The translations under genes were made by a program, and so were the position numbers. A stretch of 46,735 bases of DNA from Crocinitomicaceae bacterium (GTDB lineage: Bacteria; Bacteroidota; Bacteroidia; Flavobacteriales_D; Crocinitomicaceae), in assembly GCA_024643365.1 (NCBI GenBank), contig JAHENC010000023.1, positions 1 to 46,735 of the forward strand. The letters are read 5' to 3'. Of the stretch, positions 32,238-42,308 are shown one piece after another. The notes beneath the pieces were generated by a model. It ran no database searches, was not told the DNA's origin, and saw only the letters and a program-made list of their open reading frames with translations. Positions within the stretch are counted from its first letter, which is position 1. Each line of letters starts with the position of its first letter.

Positions 32238-32720
32238 ATGAATACACAAGAACGCATCAATGAACTGATTGAGAAATTAGCCCTTCATCTACATCCCGAG
32301 GGAGGATACTACAAAGAAACGTATCGTAGTTCAGAATCCATAGACGGTGAACAATCCTTGATGACGTCCATTCTATTTTTACTAACCTCGGAAAACGCTT
32401 CTAATTTTCACCGCATTCAAAGTGACGAACATTGGTATTTTCATGAGGGAAGTCCGTTGACAGTGCATGTGATCGGTGAAAACGGACACGAAAAGCGCAT
32501 GTTGGGACTTGATTTCACGAAAGGACAAAGTCCATATCAATTGGTATACAAACAAGAAATATTTGGCAGCGAAGTGCAAGAACTGAACAGCTATGCCTTG
32601 GTTTCCTGTGCGGTAGCACCTGGATTCATGTTTCGCGATTTCGAATTGTTTACGAGACAAGAATTATTGAATCAATATCCACAGCATGAGGAGATTATTG
32701 GTCGTTTGACGGCTGAATGA
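32238..32720 (+). CDS. DUF985 cupin
   Basis: 160 residues, a single cupin barrel: 'HPEGGYYKETYRS', 'SNFHRIQSDEHWYFHEGSPL' (candidate metal ligands H-x-H) and 'VAPGFMFRDFEL'. It lies 11 bp after the DPRP gene, so it is probably the end of the photolyase operon. The substrate is unknown; related crystal structures show a sugar-isomerase-like pocket without proven activity. Confidence 0.9.
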   Translation: MNTQERINELIEKLALHLHPEGGYYKETYRSSESIDGEQSLMTSILFLLTSENASNFHRIQSDEHWYFHEGSPLTVHVIGENGHEKRMLGLDFTKGQSPYQLVYKQEIFGSEVQELNSYALVSCAVAPGFMFRDFELFTRQELLNQYPQHEEIIGRLTAE

Positions 32721-32864
32721 GGAATAAATGGAAGCGAAATATAGAACTTGTTTTAAATAATACGTTTTATCACGCTATTTCTTCACCTCCATGAACGAAT
32801 TATTCTCGTTTTCAATGAAATACACGTAGTTTTCATTGCCTCAATAGAATATTATAATTACATC

Positions 32865-33794
32865 ATGATGATTAAATTTTGGTTTGCCTTTTCACTTTTC
32901 CTATCATTCGATCTTTATAGCCAAAACTTGGTTCCGAATCATTCATTCGAGGAATATTCGAATTGTCCCTACGAACCTTCCCAATTATCCTTCGCTTTTC
33001 CGTGGACAACTCCCTCATTGGGAACATCTGATTTCTTTCATGGCTGTTTTGGGTCCTGTGATCCCTTTTTTTTAGATCCAGTTTGTGTTCCAACGAATAT
33101 TTTTGGTTATCAACATGCACGAACCGGTCAAGGTTATGCGGGTATCTATGTGTATGAAAACACGAATTATAGAGAATATTTGCAGTGTCCCCTTATAACC
33201 ACACTTCAAGCAGGAGAAATATACGAGGTCAAATTTTATGTTTCACTTCCCGATTTCGTGTATCCTTGTGCTTCAGAAATTGGACTTGGTTTTCATCATT
33301 CGAGTACTTTTCAATCCTCCTATCAGCCGCTCACTTCATTCAGTTCGATTTTTCCGCCCACATCATTGTTGAATGACACAATAAATTGGATGTTAATTTC
33401 AGGAGATTACGTCGCCAATGGAGATGAAGACCATTTGATTATTGGAAATTTCAAGGGTAATTCAACGACAAGTCATGCTGGCGAATGTGGCGCATACTAT
33501 GCTTATTACTTCATAGATGATGTCTCTGTTATGTTAAAAGAAACATCGAATAATCCCGAAATCACGCATTCAACTTGGAATGTTTATCCAATTCCAGCGA
33601 GTGATTTTCTCATGGTTGATGGACTTTCATTCAAAGAATCGGTGGAATATACAATTTCAAACCAATTTGGAGTTGTTGTTTCTTCCGGCACATTGATTCA
33701 AAACAAAATTGATATCAGTTCATTGAATCAAGGATTGTTTTTTCTTTCTCTAGACGGGTTTACGCTTAAATTCATTAAAAGCAGTGGTATGTAA
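32865..33794 (+). CDS. Secreted T9SS protein, hypothetical
   Basis: 309 residues. Two adjacent ATGs open it (32865, 32868), then a signal peptide (IKFWFAFSLFLSFDLYSQ) and a galactose-binding-like domain of the kind common in Bacteroidota ('NLVPNHSFEEYSNCP' start; 'GVPT'-like cysteine-rich stretch 'FLDPVCVP'; 'YFIDDVSVML'). The last ~70 residues ('WNVYPIPASDFLMVDG' onward, ending in a beta strand) match a T9SS sorting domain, slightly atypical as NP is replaced by IP. Surface or secreted location is inferred. It begins after a 144-bp gap with no clear promoter. Confidence 0.82.
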   Translation: MMIKFWFAFSLFLSFDLYSQNLVPNHSFEEYSNCPYEPSQLSFAFPWTTPSLGTSDFFHGCFGSCDPFFLDPVCVPTNIFGYQHARTGQGYAGIYVYENTNYREYLQCPLITTLQAGEIYEVKFYVSLPDFVYPCASEIGLGFHHSSTFQSSYQPLTSFSSIFPPTSLLNDTINWMLISGDYVANGDEDHLIIGNFKGNSTTSHAGECGAYYAYYFIDDVSVMLKETSNNPEITHSTWNVYPIPASDFLMVDGLSFKESVEYTISNQFGVVVSSGTLIQNKIDISSLNQGLFFLSLDGFTLKFIKSSGM

Positions 33795-33825
33795 ATGGAT
33801 TGAAAATCCTGTTTTGACTTATGGA

Positions 33826-33857
33826 TTCATCCCTTCATCCCTTCATCCCTTCATCGC
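33826..33857. repeat. Four-copy 8-bp tandem repeat at the 3' end of cysQ
   Basis: TTCATCCC occurs three times in a row (33826-33849) followed by TTCATCGC. The stop codon of cysQ (33843-33845) is within the repeat. Contraction or expansion beyond the present number would alter only the last residues. Confidence 0.75.
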
Positions 33858-34643
33858 TGCCGTCTTCGCTACAAAATACGGATTCGTTAAATTGGCTTTG
33901 TTATAGCGCAACGGCTCACCTGTCTCTGCATGAACGACCGAACCACCAAGTGCTTCAAGAATGGCTTGTCCGGCAGCAATGTCCCATTCCATGGTTGGTG
34001 CAAAACGCGGATAAATGTCAGCGGTTCCAAGGGCCAAATCGAAAAATTTTAAGGCAGATCCCTTTTGGGTAAACTCGATTTCCGAAGACGTAGATTTGAG
34101 GGATTCAATAATTTCAAGCATCGAACCAGAATGGTGACTTCTGGAACCAATTAAAACAATTGGATTGTTGTGATTTTCAGGAATTGATAGTTTTTCCCAA
34201 GTGGAGAAATCATGTGAATTGTCGAATGAGAAAATGTAGACACCAGTTTCTTCTGATCCAATAATAATCTCACGTCGCACGGGAGATGCAATGAGTCCAA
34301 AATGGGCTTTACTATTCTTGATCAATGCGATATTAACGGCGAATTCTCCGTTTTTTTTGATGAATTCTTTTGTTCCATCGAGTGGATCCACACACCAGGA
34401 TTCTGTCCATGTTGCCCGTTCTTCGTACGGTATCTTCTCCGTTTCTTCTCCGGTTATAGGAATTCCAAATGGAAGTAAAAACGAGTCAATAATATCGGAT
34501 GAAGCGAGGTCTGCCTGTGTTAACGGTGAGCCATCTGCTTTGATGATTTCTTCAAAATCATTTTGATAAATCTGCATGATCGCCTCAGAAGCAGCAATGC
34601 TTGCATGAATGGCGGCGATGTATTTTTCGTGAAAAGGATTCAA
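33843..34643 (-). CDS. cysQ: 3'(2'),5'-bisphosphate nucleotidase CysQ
   Basis: 266 residues with the inositol-monophosphatase fold: 'TGEETEK' (E66/E67), 'DPLDGTKEF' (86-94; metal Asp residues) and 'MEWDIAAGQAILEALGG' (about 220-236). It removes phosphate from PAP, the by-product of sulfate assimilation, in the cytosol or at the membrane. Its ATG overlaps the scoB stop by four bases, so it is translated with scoA-scoB. It converges with the T9SS gene. Confidence 0.93.
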   Translation of the reverse strand: MNPFHEKYIAAIHASIAASEAIMQIYQNDFEEIIKADGSPLTQADLASSDIIDSFLLPFGIPITGEETEKIPYEERATWTESWCVDPLDGTKEFIKKNGEFAVNIALIKNSKAHFGLIASPVRREIIIGSEETGVYIFSFDNSHDFSTWEKLSIPENHNNPIVLIGSRSHHSGSMLEIIESLKSTSSEIEFTQKGSALKFFDLALGTADIYPRFAPTMEWDIAAGQAILEALGGSVVHAETGEPLRYNKANLTNPYFVAKTAAMKG

Positions 34644-35299
34644 TCAAAGTGCATTTCAGGAACAACATCAGGAACAACAAGGTCACCTTCCGTTTTTGAA
34701 ATGATTTCCTCTACACTTACTCCTGGTGCACGTTCGATTAAGTGGAATTTTCCATCCTTAATTTCCAAAACAGCCAATTCAGTTACGACTTTTTTCACAC
34801 AGCCAACACCAGTTAATGGCAAAGTACATGCTTTTAGGATTTTTGATTCTCCTACTTTATTACTGTGCATCATGGCTACGATAATGTTTTCTGCAGACGC
34901 TACAAGGTCCATTGCACCACCCATTCCTTTCACCATTTTCCCAGGTATTTTCCAATTGGCGATGTCGCCATTTTGAGAAACTTCCATGGCTCCAAGTACT
35001 GTTAACTGAACGTGTTGTCCACGAATCATGGCAAATGAAGTTGCGGAGTCAAAGAAAGAAGCACCAGGAACGGTCGTAATCGTTTGTTTTCCTGCATTGA
35101 TTAGGTCAGCATCCTCTTCTCCATCAAAAGGAAAAGGACCCATGCCTAAAATACCATTTTCGGATTGAAATTCTACTTCAATACCTTGAGGAATATAGTT
35201 AGCAACCAGCGTAGGGATTCCAATGCCTAAGTTGACGTACCATCCGTTTTTTAATTCTTGTGCAATGCGTTGCGCAATGCCATTTTTGTCGAGTGCCAT
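34640..35299 (-). CDS. scoB: 3-oxoacid CoA-transferase subunit B
   Basis: 219 residues with the SCOT beta-subunit signature 'EFQSENGILGMGPFPF', whose E47 is the covalent-intermediate Glu, and 'GGAMDLVA' later. It transfers CoA between succinyl-CoA and acetoacetate together with the alpha subunit encoded 11 bp upstream. The operon order scoA-scoB-cysQ is compact. Confidence 0.95.
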   Translation of the reverse strand: MALDKNGIAQRIAQELKNGWYVNLGIGIPTLVANYIPQGIEVEFQSENGILGMGPFPFDGEEDADLINAGKQTITTVPGASFFDSATSFAMIRGQHVQLTVLGAMEVSQNGDIANWKIPGKMVKGMGGAMDLVASAENIIVAMMHSNKVGESKILKACTLPLTGVGCVKKVVTELAVLEIKDGKFHLIERAPGVSVEEIISKTEGDLVVPDVVPEMHFD

Positions 35300-35310
35300 A
35301 TCGTCTGTGC

Positions 35311-36009
35311 TTAATCGTTCTTTCTAACTGTTCGTTGCTCGATTCTTTTCTCGAATTTTTCTCCTTGGAAGATGCGTTGAACGAAAATTCCAGGTGTATG
35401 TATGTGATTTGGGTCTAATGTTCCTGCTGGAACAAGTTCCTCAACTTCTGCAACAGTGATTTTTCCAGCCATAGCCATCATTGGATTAAAGTTACGAGCC
35501 GCTGCTTTAAAAATGAGGTTTCCTTCTGTGTCACCTTTCCATGCTTTCACAATAGCAAAATCTGCCGTTAACGCACTTTCTAAAATGTGTGGTTTTCCAT
35601 TGAAAACACGCACTTCTTTTCCTTCAGCAACTTCTGTTCCGTAGCCAGCGGGTGTGAAAAATGCGGGAATTCCAGCACCACCAGCACGACATCTTTCAGC
35701 TAAACTTCCTTGTGGAATTAAGTCAACTTCGAGTTCTCCACTAAGCATTTGACGTTCAAATTCATCGTTTTCTCCGACATATGAACTGATCATTTTCTTT
35801 ACTTGCTTCGCTTGTAACATGAGTCCAATACCAAAATCGTCTACCCCTGCGTTATTGCTAATACAAGTCAAGTTTTTAGTTCCTAATTTGACTAAATGTC
35901 CAATGGAATTTTCTGGAATGCCACAAAGACCAAATCCACCTAACATGAGTGTCATCCCATCTTGAATACCAACTAACGCTTCTTCTACGTTTTTTACAAC
36001 TTTGTTCAT
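35311..36009 (-). CDS. scoA: 3-oxoacid CoA-transferase subunit A
   Basis: 232 residues: '[17 protein letters not shown]' (glycine-rich CoA-binding loop), '[26 protein letters not shown]' in pieces and '[19 protein letters not shown]'. The alpha chain that pairs with ScoB. It begins 3 bp after the stop of the class A PBP gene, so both may belong to the same long leftward transcript. Confidence 0.95.
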   Translation of the reverse strand: MNKVVKNVEEALVGIQDGMTLMLGGFGLCGIPENSIGHLVKLGTKNLTCISNNAGVDDFGIGLMLQAKQVKKMISSYVGENDEFERQMLSGELEVDLIPQGSLAERCRAGGAGIPAFFTPAGYGTEVAEGKEVRVFNGKPHILESALTADFAIVKAWKGDTEGNLIFKAAARNFNPMMAMAGKITVAEVEELVPAGTLDPNHIHTPGIFVQRIFQGEKFEKRIEQRTVRKND

Positions 36010-36012
36010 GTG

Positions 36013-38514
36013 CTAAAATTCAAATGGGACTTCTGATTCATCTACGGTTTCTGGTTGTGGAGCGTCTGTACAATCATACGCTTCTTGATCGTAATCATCA
36101 GGAGGAAGGAAATCTCGTGTAGATAAAGCAATAACTGGATCTTTGTATACACGTTGCATATAGTATCCATAAATCGGTAAGGCCATGCGTGCCCCTTGCC
36201 CCCAAGTCATGCTTTGGAAACGAACAGCGCGATCTTCAGCTCCTACCCAAACACCTGTCACAAGTTCCGGAGTGATTCCAATAAACCATCCATCAGAGTT
36301 ATTTTGAGTTGTTCCCGTTTTACCGGCGGTTGGTGCAGTAACACCTCCCCAGCTTCTTCCGCTTCGAAGACTTCCGGCAGTTCCATACTGAACAACACCT
36401 TTCATCATTTTCAAAATTTCGTAGGCAACAGTAGAGTTTAAGGCCTGCTCGCGGTGTTCCGTAGCACTGTAAATTACTTTTCCGTTTCGATCTGTAATAC
36501 GTTCAATCGTTGTTGGACGAACGTAAATTCCGTTATTCGGGAAGATACATTGTGCAGCGACCAATTGATATAGCGAAAGATCCATACTTCCTAAACACAT
36601 GGAAGGAACGACATCGTTTTTATTTAATTCGATTTCTGTTTTCCTCAATAATTTCTCGATTTGGAACGGTCCCCCAATTTTTTGAACGGGATTGAATGCA
36701 CCCATGCGTGCCATGACGGCAACGGTCGTTGGATTGGATGATTGGGCTAATCCATCTTTTACCGAACCAGCAGGCGTACCTTGTGGACAATACTGACCGA
36801 CTACCTTATTCTGATCATCGACTAAATCCACGCAATACTCACCTGCAGAAAAAGTGGTACATGGATTAACAACTTTCATGGAAAGTGCTGCGGCATATAC
36901 AAATGGTTTAATCGTAGATCCAACTTGTCGTTTACCTTGACGAACATGATCGTACCCGAAATGCTTAAAATTCACACCACCAACCCAAGCGCGTACGAAT
37001 CCCGAAGTAGGATCCATCGATAAAAGTCCTGCATGTAAAAACGCTTTGTAATAACGGATGGAGTCATTTGGAGTCATGGTTGTATCACGTTCACCGCTCC
37101 ACGAAAAAACGGTCATTGCAGTAGGAGTATCGAAACTTTTTCTGATGTCACTATCTGTATAGCCAGCCAATGTCATGTTTTGGAAGCGTCCAGAAGAAGT
37201 TCGTGCAGATTCCATAATCTGATTCACCATTTTCGTTTCAATAGCATTCGAGAAAGGATAATTTTTTACCCTGCGATTGTTTAGATCAAATTGTGGTTGT
37301 AATTCCTCCTTAATGTGACGTTCAACTGCATATTCCGCGTAACGTTGAAGAGAAGGGTTCAAGGTCGTATAGATTTTAAGGCCATCGCTATAAATATCAA
37401 ATGGTTCGCCCTCTTCGTTCACATATTTATAGGATCCATCTTCATTTTTCGTTTGAAGAATTTCTGTGACTTCTTTTCTCAAAGACTCGCGGAAATACGG
37501 TGCCATTCCTTCCTTGTGATCTAAAGATTTATAATTGATCACGATAGGAGCGGTTTTTAAACGGTCGTATTCTGCTTGAGTTAATTTGTTTTTAATTCCC
37601 TCGTTATCCGCTTTACTATTCTTCAACCATTGAAACAACACTTGGTTTCTTCGGGATAGGGCACGTAAAGAATCCTCTGCGCGAATATCTGCCATTTGTG
37701 CTGCCGTTACCTTTTCCGGTGCAATTCCTGCACGCTCCGCTGCCTTGTTTCGGTAGTTTTTAATTTTGTATTTGTAAGGGTTGAACAAGTCCGGATTTTT
37801 ACACATCCCAACAAGGACGGCCGCTTCAATTTTGGAGAGCTCTCTTGGTCTTTTATTAAAGTAGACACGGGAAGCATTTTCAATACCAACAGCGTTGTAC
37901 AAGAAATCAAATTGGTTTAAGTACATAGTAATGATTTCCTCTTTGGTAAAGCGTTCCTCCAAACGTTTCGCAATGATGTTTTCACGTGCTTTTTCATTCA
38001 AACGACGGAATTTACCAAGAAATCCACCTAATGGAAGGTCGAAACTTTCTCCATTTGCACGTGCTAATTCTGCTAATTGGCGTTGTCTCAGTGTATATAT
38101 CAATTTTGCCAATTGCTGCGTAATCGTGGAAGCACCACCTTTACGTCCCAAACTCGCAAATGATCGAACGAGTCCTTTGAAATCCACACCTGAATGACTA
38201 TAAAAACGTTCATCCTCCGTGGAAATCAACGCATCAAATACGTAAGGAGAGATTTCACGGTATTTTACACTTGTGCGATTGACTGCCCAAAAACGACCAA
38301 TAACGGTGTCTTCTTTCACGCTTTTTTTCGCAATAATTAAGGATGCTTGTAGTTCAGGGGGATTATCCAAACTTGCAACAGATGGCAATACACTTTCTGA
38401 TTGCAAAAGCAATAATGCTGCAACCAAGATGAAAGGGATTAATGAAATACCCCAAAATAGTTTCGTGTATTTTTTTGTTTCTTCTTCGGTCATTTTCACT
38501 TCCTTATTTTTCAT
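36013..38514 (-). CDS. mrcA: Class A penicillin-binding protein (PBP1A-like)
   Basis: 833 residues. A membrane helix (about 20-42) leads to a GT51 glycosyltransferase domain with the family core 'STEDERFYSHSGVD' (catalytic Glu in TED-E). The C-terminal transpeptidase half has 'GSTIKPF' (SxxK, active-site Ser), 'SSN' (SxN) and 'KTGTT' (KTG). It makes and crosslinks glycan strands in the periplasm. It begins 20 bp after rodA ends (38534), and TAATTTTG ends four bases before its ATG, so it has its own promoter despite co-orientation with the elongation cluster. Confidence 0.95.
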   Translation of the reverse strand: MKNKEVKMTEEETKKYTKLFWGISLIPFILVAALLLLQSESVLPSVASLDNPPELQASLIIAKKSVKEDTVIGRFWAVNRTSVKYREISPYVFDALISTEDERFYSHSGVDFKGLVRSFASLGRKGGASTITQQLAKLIYTLRQRQLAELARANGESFDLPLGGFLGKFRRLNEKARENIIAKRLEERFTKEEIITMYLNQFDFLYNAVGIENASRVYFNKRPRELSKIEAAVLVGMCKNPDLFNPYKYKIKNYRNKAAERAGIAPEKVTAAQMADIRAEDSLRALSRRNQVLFQWLKNSKADNEGIKNKLTQAEYDRLKTAPIVINYKSLDHKEGMAPYFRESLRKEVTEILQTKNEDGSYKYVNEEGEPFDIYSDGLKIYTTLNPSLQRYAEYAVERHIKEELQPQFDLNNRRVKNYPFSNAIETKMVNQIMESARTSSGRFQNMTLAGYTDSDIRKSFDTPTAMTVFSWSGERDTTMTPNDSIRYYKAFLHAGLLSMDPTSGFVRAWVGGVNFKHFGYDHVRQGKRQVGSTIKPFVYAAALSMKVVNPCTTFSAGEYCVDLVDDQNKVVGQYCPQGTPAGSVKDGLAQSSNPTTVAVMARMGAFNPVQKIGGPFQIEKLLRKTEIELNKNDVVPSMCLGSMDLSLYQLVAAQCIFPNNGIYVRPTTIERITDRNGKVIYSATEHREQALNSTVAYEILKMMKGVVQYGTAGSLRSGRSWGGVTAPTAGKTGTTQNNSDGWFIGITPELVTGVWVGAEDRAVRFQSMTWGQGARMALPIYGYYMQRVYKDPVIALSTRDFLPPDDYDQEAYDCTDAPQPETVDESEVPFEF

Positions 38515-38518
38515 AATT

Positions 38519-38526
38519 CAAAATTA
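38519..38526 (-). promoter_or_regulatory. -7 element TAATTTTG, four bases before the class A PBP gene
   Basis: On the minus strand a perfect TAnnTTTG ends four bases before the ATG at 38514. It lies in the 19-bp gap after rodA. The -33 half is weak, so this may be a secondary promoter. Confidence 0.5.
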
Positions 38527-38533
38527 AAGACAA

Positions 38534-39928
38534 TTATCTTAACACATCTTTTCGTTGACTGTCCAATTTCAGTAGGATAAACATCATCATACAAAAGGAC
38601 ATCATAGAAGATCCACCATAACTAAAAAACGGCAACGGAATTCCAATGACTGGTGCAAATCCGATGTTCATTCCAATATTTATAGCAAAGTGATAAAATA
38701 AAATCATCCCAACACAATAGGCGTATACTCGGTTAAATATAGACCGTTGTCGTTCCGCAATGAGGATGATACGGATCAACATGAACAAGTACAGTCCGAA
38801 TAGGAATATGATGCCAACAAATCCCCATTCTTCCGCAAATGGACAAAAAATAAAATCTGTTTCACTTTCTGGCACATGATTACTTTCTACACTTGAAACG
38901 GATGCTTTGTTGTATCCTTTTCCAAGTAGACCACCAGACCCAACCGCTGCCATTGCCCGATTTCTGTTATAATCTTTTCCATTTGGATCTTCTCGGAGTC
39001 CTAAAAACAATTCAATTCGATCCTTTTGATGCGTTGCCAAACTGTTAAATCCATTGTCAACAATAAAAGATAAGCTACTTGTTAAAATGAAACCAAGTAC
39101 GATGATCACCGTCCCTCTTGTTCGTTCTCTTTTCGCGGAAAAACGTTGAAGAAATAAGATGGATAAAAGCGAGAAAATCAACAAGGTCGAAATGACTCCA
39201 ATCGAACCTGAAACAGGAAAAGGAAGAAAGAAAAAGTCCAATTGAACGGAGTTCAACAATAGTGTAATCACACTAATGAAAATCATCACGAACAAAATTG
39301 GAATGAAGTGACTGCCTACCCAAGTTTCTTTAAAACGAACACCTGGGATACTATTCACAAAGCTTAAAATGATTGGGTCGAATGTAAGTCCTTCGCGATA
39401 CATCACAAACAAAAAGGAGGTAAATACGACAAATGTTCCAGCATCGGGTTGTAATAAAATTAGCGCCATAGGCACCAATAAAATGGCACTTGCAGTCATG
39501 ACACTACTGATGTTTTGTTGTTTTACGCTAATTCCACTGATGTATTTAGCCAATAGAAGTGCTGTCGATATTTTGGCGAATTCTGCAGGCTGAATCCCCA
39601 TGCTTCCGATCCCGATCCATGCACGCGCCCCATGTACGGCAGGCATGAAAAGCACGATAACTAATAGTAAAAGTGTGAAGCCATAGATGGGAAAAGCAAA
39701 ACGCCTGTAAATATCCGAATCAATTAAAAACACGATTAAACCAAGGAACAAGGATACTACAATCCAAATTAATTGTTTCCCATACATCATGGAAACATCA
39801 TAAATTGCAGGATGCAAATCATCATAAGCAACAGAGTAAAGCGTCGCCATACCTGTCACCAACATCACCATAAAAGTGATAAACAGTGGCCAATCTAAGT
39901 GCTCAACTAAACTTTCTTCCTTTCTCAT
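38534..39928 (-). CDS. rodA: RodA, SEDS glycosyltransferase
   Basis: 464 residues with about ten membrane helices and SEDS motifs ('MYGKQLIWIVVSL', 'GARAWIGIGSMGIQPAEFAKI', 'AMAAVGSGGLLGKGYNK', 'FIFCPFAEEWGFVG' and 'PLPFFSYGGSSM'). It polymerises lipid II into glycan during elongation with PBP2. Its ATG overlaps the PBP2 stop by 4 bp. Confidence 0.96.
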   Translation of the reverse strand: MRKEESLVEHLDWPLFITFMVMLVTGMATLYSVAYDDLHPAIYDVSMMYGKQLIWIVVSLFLGLIVFLIDSDIYRRFAFPIYGFTLLLLVIVLFMPAVHGARAWIGIGSMGIQPAEFAKISTALLLAKYISGISVKQQNISSVMTASAILLVPMALILLQPDAGTFVVFTSFLFVMYREGLTFDPIILSFVNSIPGVRFKETWVGSHFIPILFVMIFISVITLLLNSVQLDFFFLPFPVSGSIGVISTLLIFSLLSILFLQRFSAKRERTRGTVIIVLGFILTSSLSFIVDNGFNSLATHQKDRIELFLGLREDPNGKDYNRNRAMAAVGSGGLLGKGYNKASVSSVESNHVPESETDFIFCPFAEEWGFVGIIFLFGLYLFMLIRIILIAERQRSIFNRVYAYCVGMILFYHFAINIGMNIGFAPVIGIPLPFFSYGGSSMMSFCMMMFILLKLDSQRKDVLR

Positions 39929-41796
39929 TGTCCGGGAGTTGAAATGTAGGCCAATTTAGCTTCCAAAATGCGTTTTTCTTTTTCTTTATCAGTGATTTTT
40001 CGTTTGATGTATTTTTCAATCATCAAGCTCGCAATAGGTGCCGCCCAAGTTCCACCGAATCCAGCATTTTCTACGAATACCGCGATAGCGATTTTTGGCT
40101 TATTCATTGGTGCAAATGCAATGAATACAGAGTGGTCTTCCCCATGTGGATTTTGTACCGTTCCTGTTTTTCCGCAAATCATGATGTTCTCAAGTCGTGC
40201 CATGCGTGCTGTTCCACCATTCTCATTAACTACGCGTCTCATTCCTTCAATCACCGGCCAGAAATGTTTCGCATTGACCATTGTTCTTTTTTTCGTGCGA
40301 TACTCGACTAAGGGACCTTTTCTTCCGATGGACTTCACAAAGTGGGGAACATAGTACCAACCTTTGTTGGCAATGATGGCAGCAATATTCGCCATATGCA
40401 ATGGAGTCAATTTAACTTCTCCTTGTCCAATTGATATCGATCGTATCGTCGAGAATGCCCATTGGTGATGTCCGTACCATTTGTCGTAGTATTTTGCATC
40501 TGGAATTAATCCAGGACGTTGTCCAGAAACATCCGCGTCCAAGGTTTTACCTAGTCCAAAACTTGTCATGTATCTGTGCCACTTATTGAGTCCGTATTCG
40601 GCATCAGCAAAAAGTCTTTTTTTCTTTCCTTGTTGAATAATGCGTCGAACCACCGCATAGTAGTATGGATTACAAGAATATTGAACTGCCTCTGCCACAT
40701 TGCGTGCGGAAGGGTGGTTGTGACAGCCAACCATACTTTTATCGCAGGGAAATCCAGAATCCTCTGTGATGACACCTTCTTGCATACCAATTAAGGACTG
40801 CACTAATTTAAAAATAGAACCGGGGGGATATTCAGCCTGAAGTGGACGAGGAAACAACGGCATGTTTTTATCCAATGCAAGTTTCGGATAGTTTTCACTA
40901 ATGTTTCGTTTGCCGACCAGCATATTGGGATCGTACGATGGGGCAGAAACCATCGCTAGAATCTCTCCAGTGGATGGCTCAATCGCAACAATACATCCTT
41001 TTTTGTTTTTCATTAATTTCTCTCCATAGGACTGAATAATCATATCCATTCCTAGTTTTAGCGGGTCTGCTTGACGAGCTGTGGTATCGTATTTCCCATC
41101 AGCGAAAGGTTCAATGGCATTGTTCAATGCAGAAGTAACGATGTATTTAATTCCCTTTCTACCGCGTAATTCGCGCTCATAGAATTTTTCGATTCCGGAT
41201 CTTCCAATGTTATCTCCTGGTCTGTAAAAGCGATCGCTTTCTACTTCTTCGCGGTTTACTTCGGACAAGTAACCCATAATATTCGCGCCACTTTTAAACG
41301 GATAATTTCGCATACTGGTCACTTTCTCATAGAAACCAGGGAAATTTTCAAGGTGAGGAGCGATACTAGAAATCTCTTCCAAGGTTAACTCCTTTAAAAA
41401 TGGATATTTACGTATTTTTTGATAGTTGGAAGTGCGTTTCCCTGTGATTTTATTGTAATAAGTCCCTTCACCCTTTACAATTTCCTTAAATCGATTACGG
41501 ACATCTTTAACGGTCCATCCAATAAGCTTAGCGAATGCCGCTGTATCGAGGTGCTTGATTTCATCTTCGACCATCATCAAGTTGAAATAGGTACGATTGG
41601 AAACGATTTTCATTCCATTTCGATCGAAAACAACGCCTCTTGGCGGAGTGATTTCAATACGCTTTTCCGCAACTTCATGCGCGCGTAGTGTCCAAGTGTC
41701 GTCTACAACTTGCATGTAAAACAACCGAAATGTATACAAGAAACCCACCAAAATGATGAACGCCAAGATTACATACCGTCGGATGTCAAAATTCAT
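39925..41796 (-). CDS. mrdA: Penicillin-binding protein 2
   Basis: 623 residues: an N-terminal membrane helix (about 8-28), the pedestal domain with 'TPPRGVVFDRNG', then the transpeptidase with 'YPPGSIFKLVQ' (SxxK), 'YSCNPYYY' (SxN) and 'CGKTGTVQNPHG' (KTG). Elongation-specific transpeptidase and RodA partner. It is flanked on both sides by 4-bp overlaps (mreD before, rodA after). Confidence 0.96.
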   Translation of the reverse strand: MNFDIRRYVILAFIILVGFLYTFRLFYMQVVDDTWTLRAHEVAEKRIEITPPRGVVFDRNGMKIVSNRTYFNLMMVEDEIKHLDTAAFAKLIGWTVKDVRNRFKEIVKGEGTYYNKITGKRTSNYQKIRKYPFLKELTLEEISSIAPHLENFPGFYEKVTSMRNYPFKSGANIMGYLSEVNREEVESDRFYRPGDNIGRSGIEKFYERELRGRKGIKYIVTSALNNAIEPFADGKYDTTARQADPLKLGMDMIIQSYGEKLMKNKKGCIVAIEPSTGEILAMVSAPSYDPNMLVGKRNISENYPKLALDKNMPLFPRPLQAEYPPGSIFKLVQSLIGMQEGVITEDSGFPCDKSMVGCHNHPSARNVAEAVQYSCNPYYYAVVRRIIQQGKKKRLFADAEYGLNKWHRYMTSFGLGKTLDADVSGQRPGLIPDAKYYDKWYGHHQWAFSTIRSISIGQGEVKLTPLHMANIAAIIANKGWYYVPHFVKSIGRKGPLVEYRTKKRTMVNAKHFWPVIEGMRRVVNENGGTARMARLENIMICGKTGTVQNPHGEDHSVFIAFAPMNKPKIAIAVFVENAGFGGTWAAPIASLMIEKYIKRKITDKEKEKRILEAKLAYISTPGQ

Positions 41797-42308
41797 TTCG
41801 TTTTGGATTTTTTAATCAAAAAACTTTGTAACAATAAACAAATTAAAAAGGTTGGAACAGCACTAAATAGTGTTTTTTGGAGAATAAAAAAGAATTGGTT
41901 GAATTGAAAAATCTCCACTAAGAAGTACCACAAATGGTGAATTAATAACAGAATCCCGAATACATAGGTAAACCAGCGATTTCCCATATCGAAAACATTC
42001 GGTTCTTTCAACGGGTCATATCCTTCACGCGGACCATAGAATTTAAATACAATTGGACGAAAATACGCCATCATGACAAGTGATGAAGCGTGTAATCCAT
42101 AGGTGTTGGAAAAAATATCGATGATAATCCCCATTAAAAATGCCAAGCCCATTAACGAGATGACACCCAATTCAAAAGGAAGCAACATGATGAAAAGTGG
42201 ATGAATCATCAAATGGAATCCATAACCAATTTCTAATTGATTGAAAATCAAGGTTTGTAACACAACAAACACAATGAAGCGTATGATATTTTTCGTTAGG
42301 TTATTCAT
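41793..42308 (-). CDS. mreD: MreD, rod-shape protein
   Basis: 171 residues and five predicted membrane helices. Sequence identity in this family is low, so the call relies on position between mreC and mrdA, length and helix count, plus 'GLAFLMGIIIDIFSNTYGLHA' which resembles the conserved MreD core. Confidence 0.9.
   Translation of the reverse strand: MNNLTKNIIRFIVFVVLQTLIFNQLEIGYGFHLMIHPLFIMLLPFELGVISLMGLAFLMGIIIDIFSNTYGLHASSLVMMAYFRPIVFKFYGPREGYDPLKEPNVFDMGNRWFTYVFGILLLIHHLWYFLVEIFQFNQFFFILQKTLFSAVPTFLICLLLQSFLIKKSKTK

Noticed and set aside
40566..40794. Frames on both strands inside the PBP2 gene
   Set aside because: They are out of phase with the strong PBP2 motifs (SxxK, SxN, KTG) and have no domain signal.
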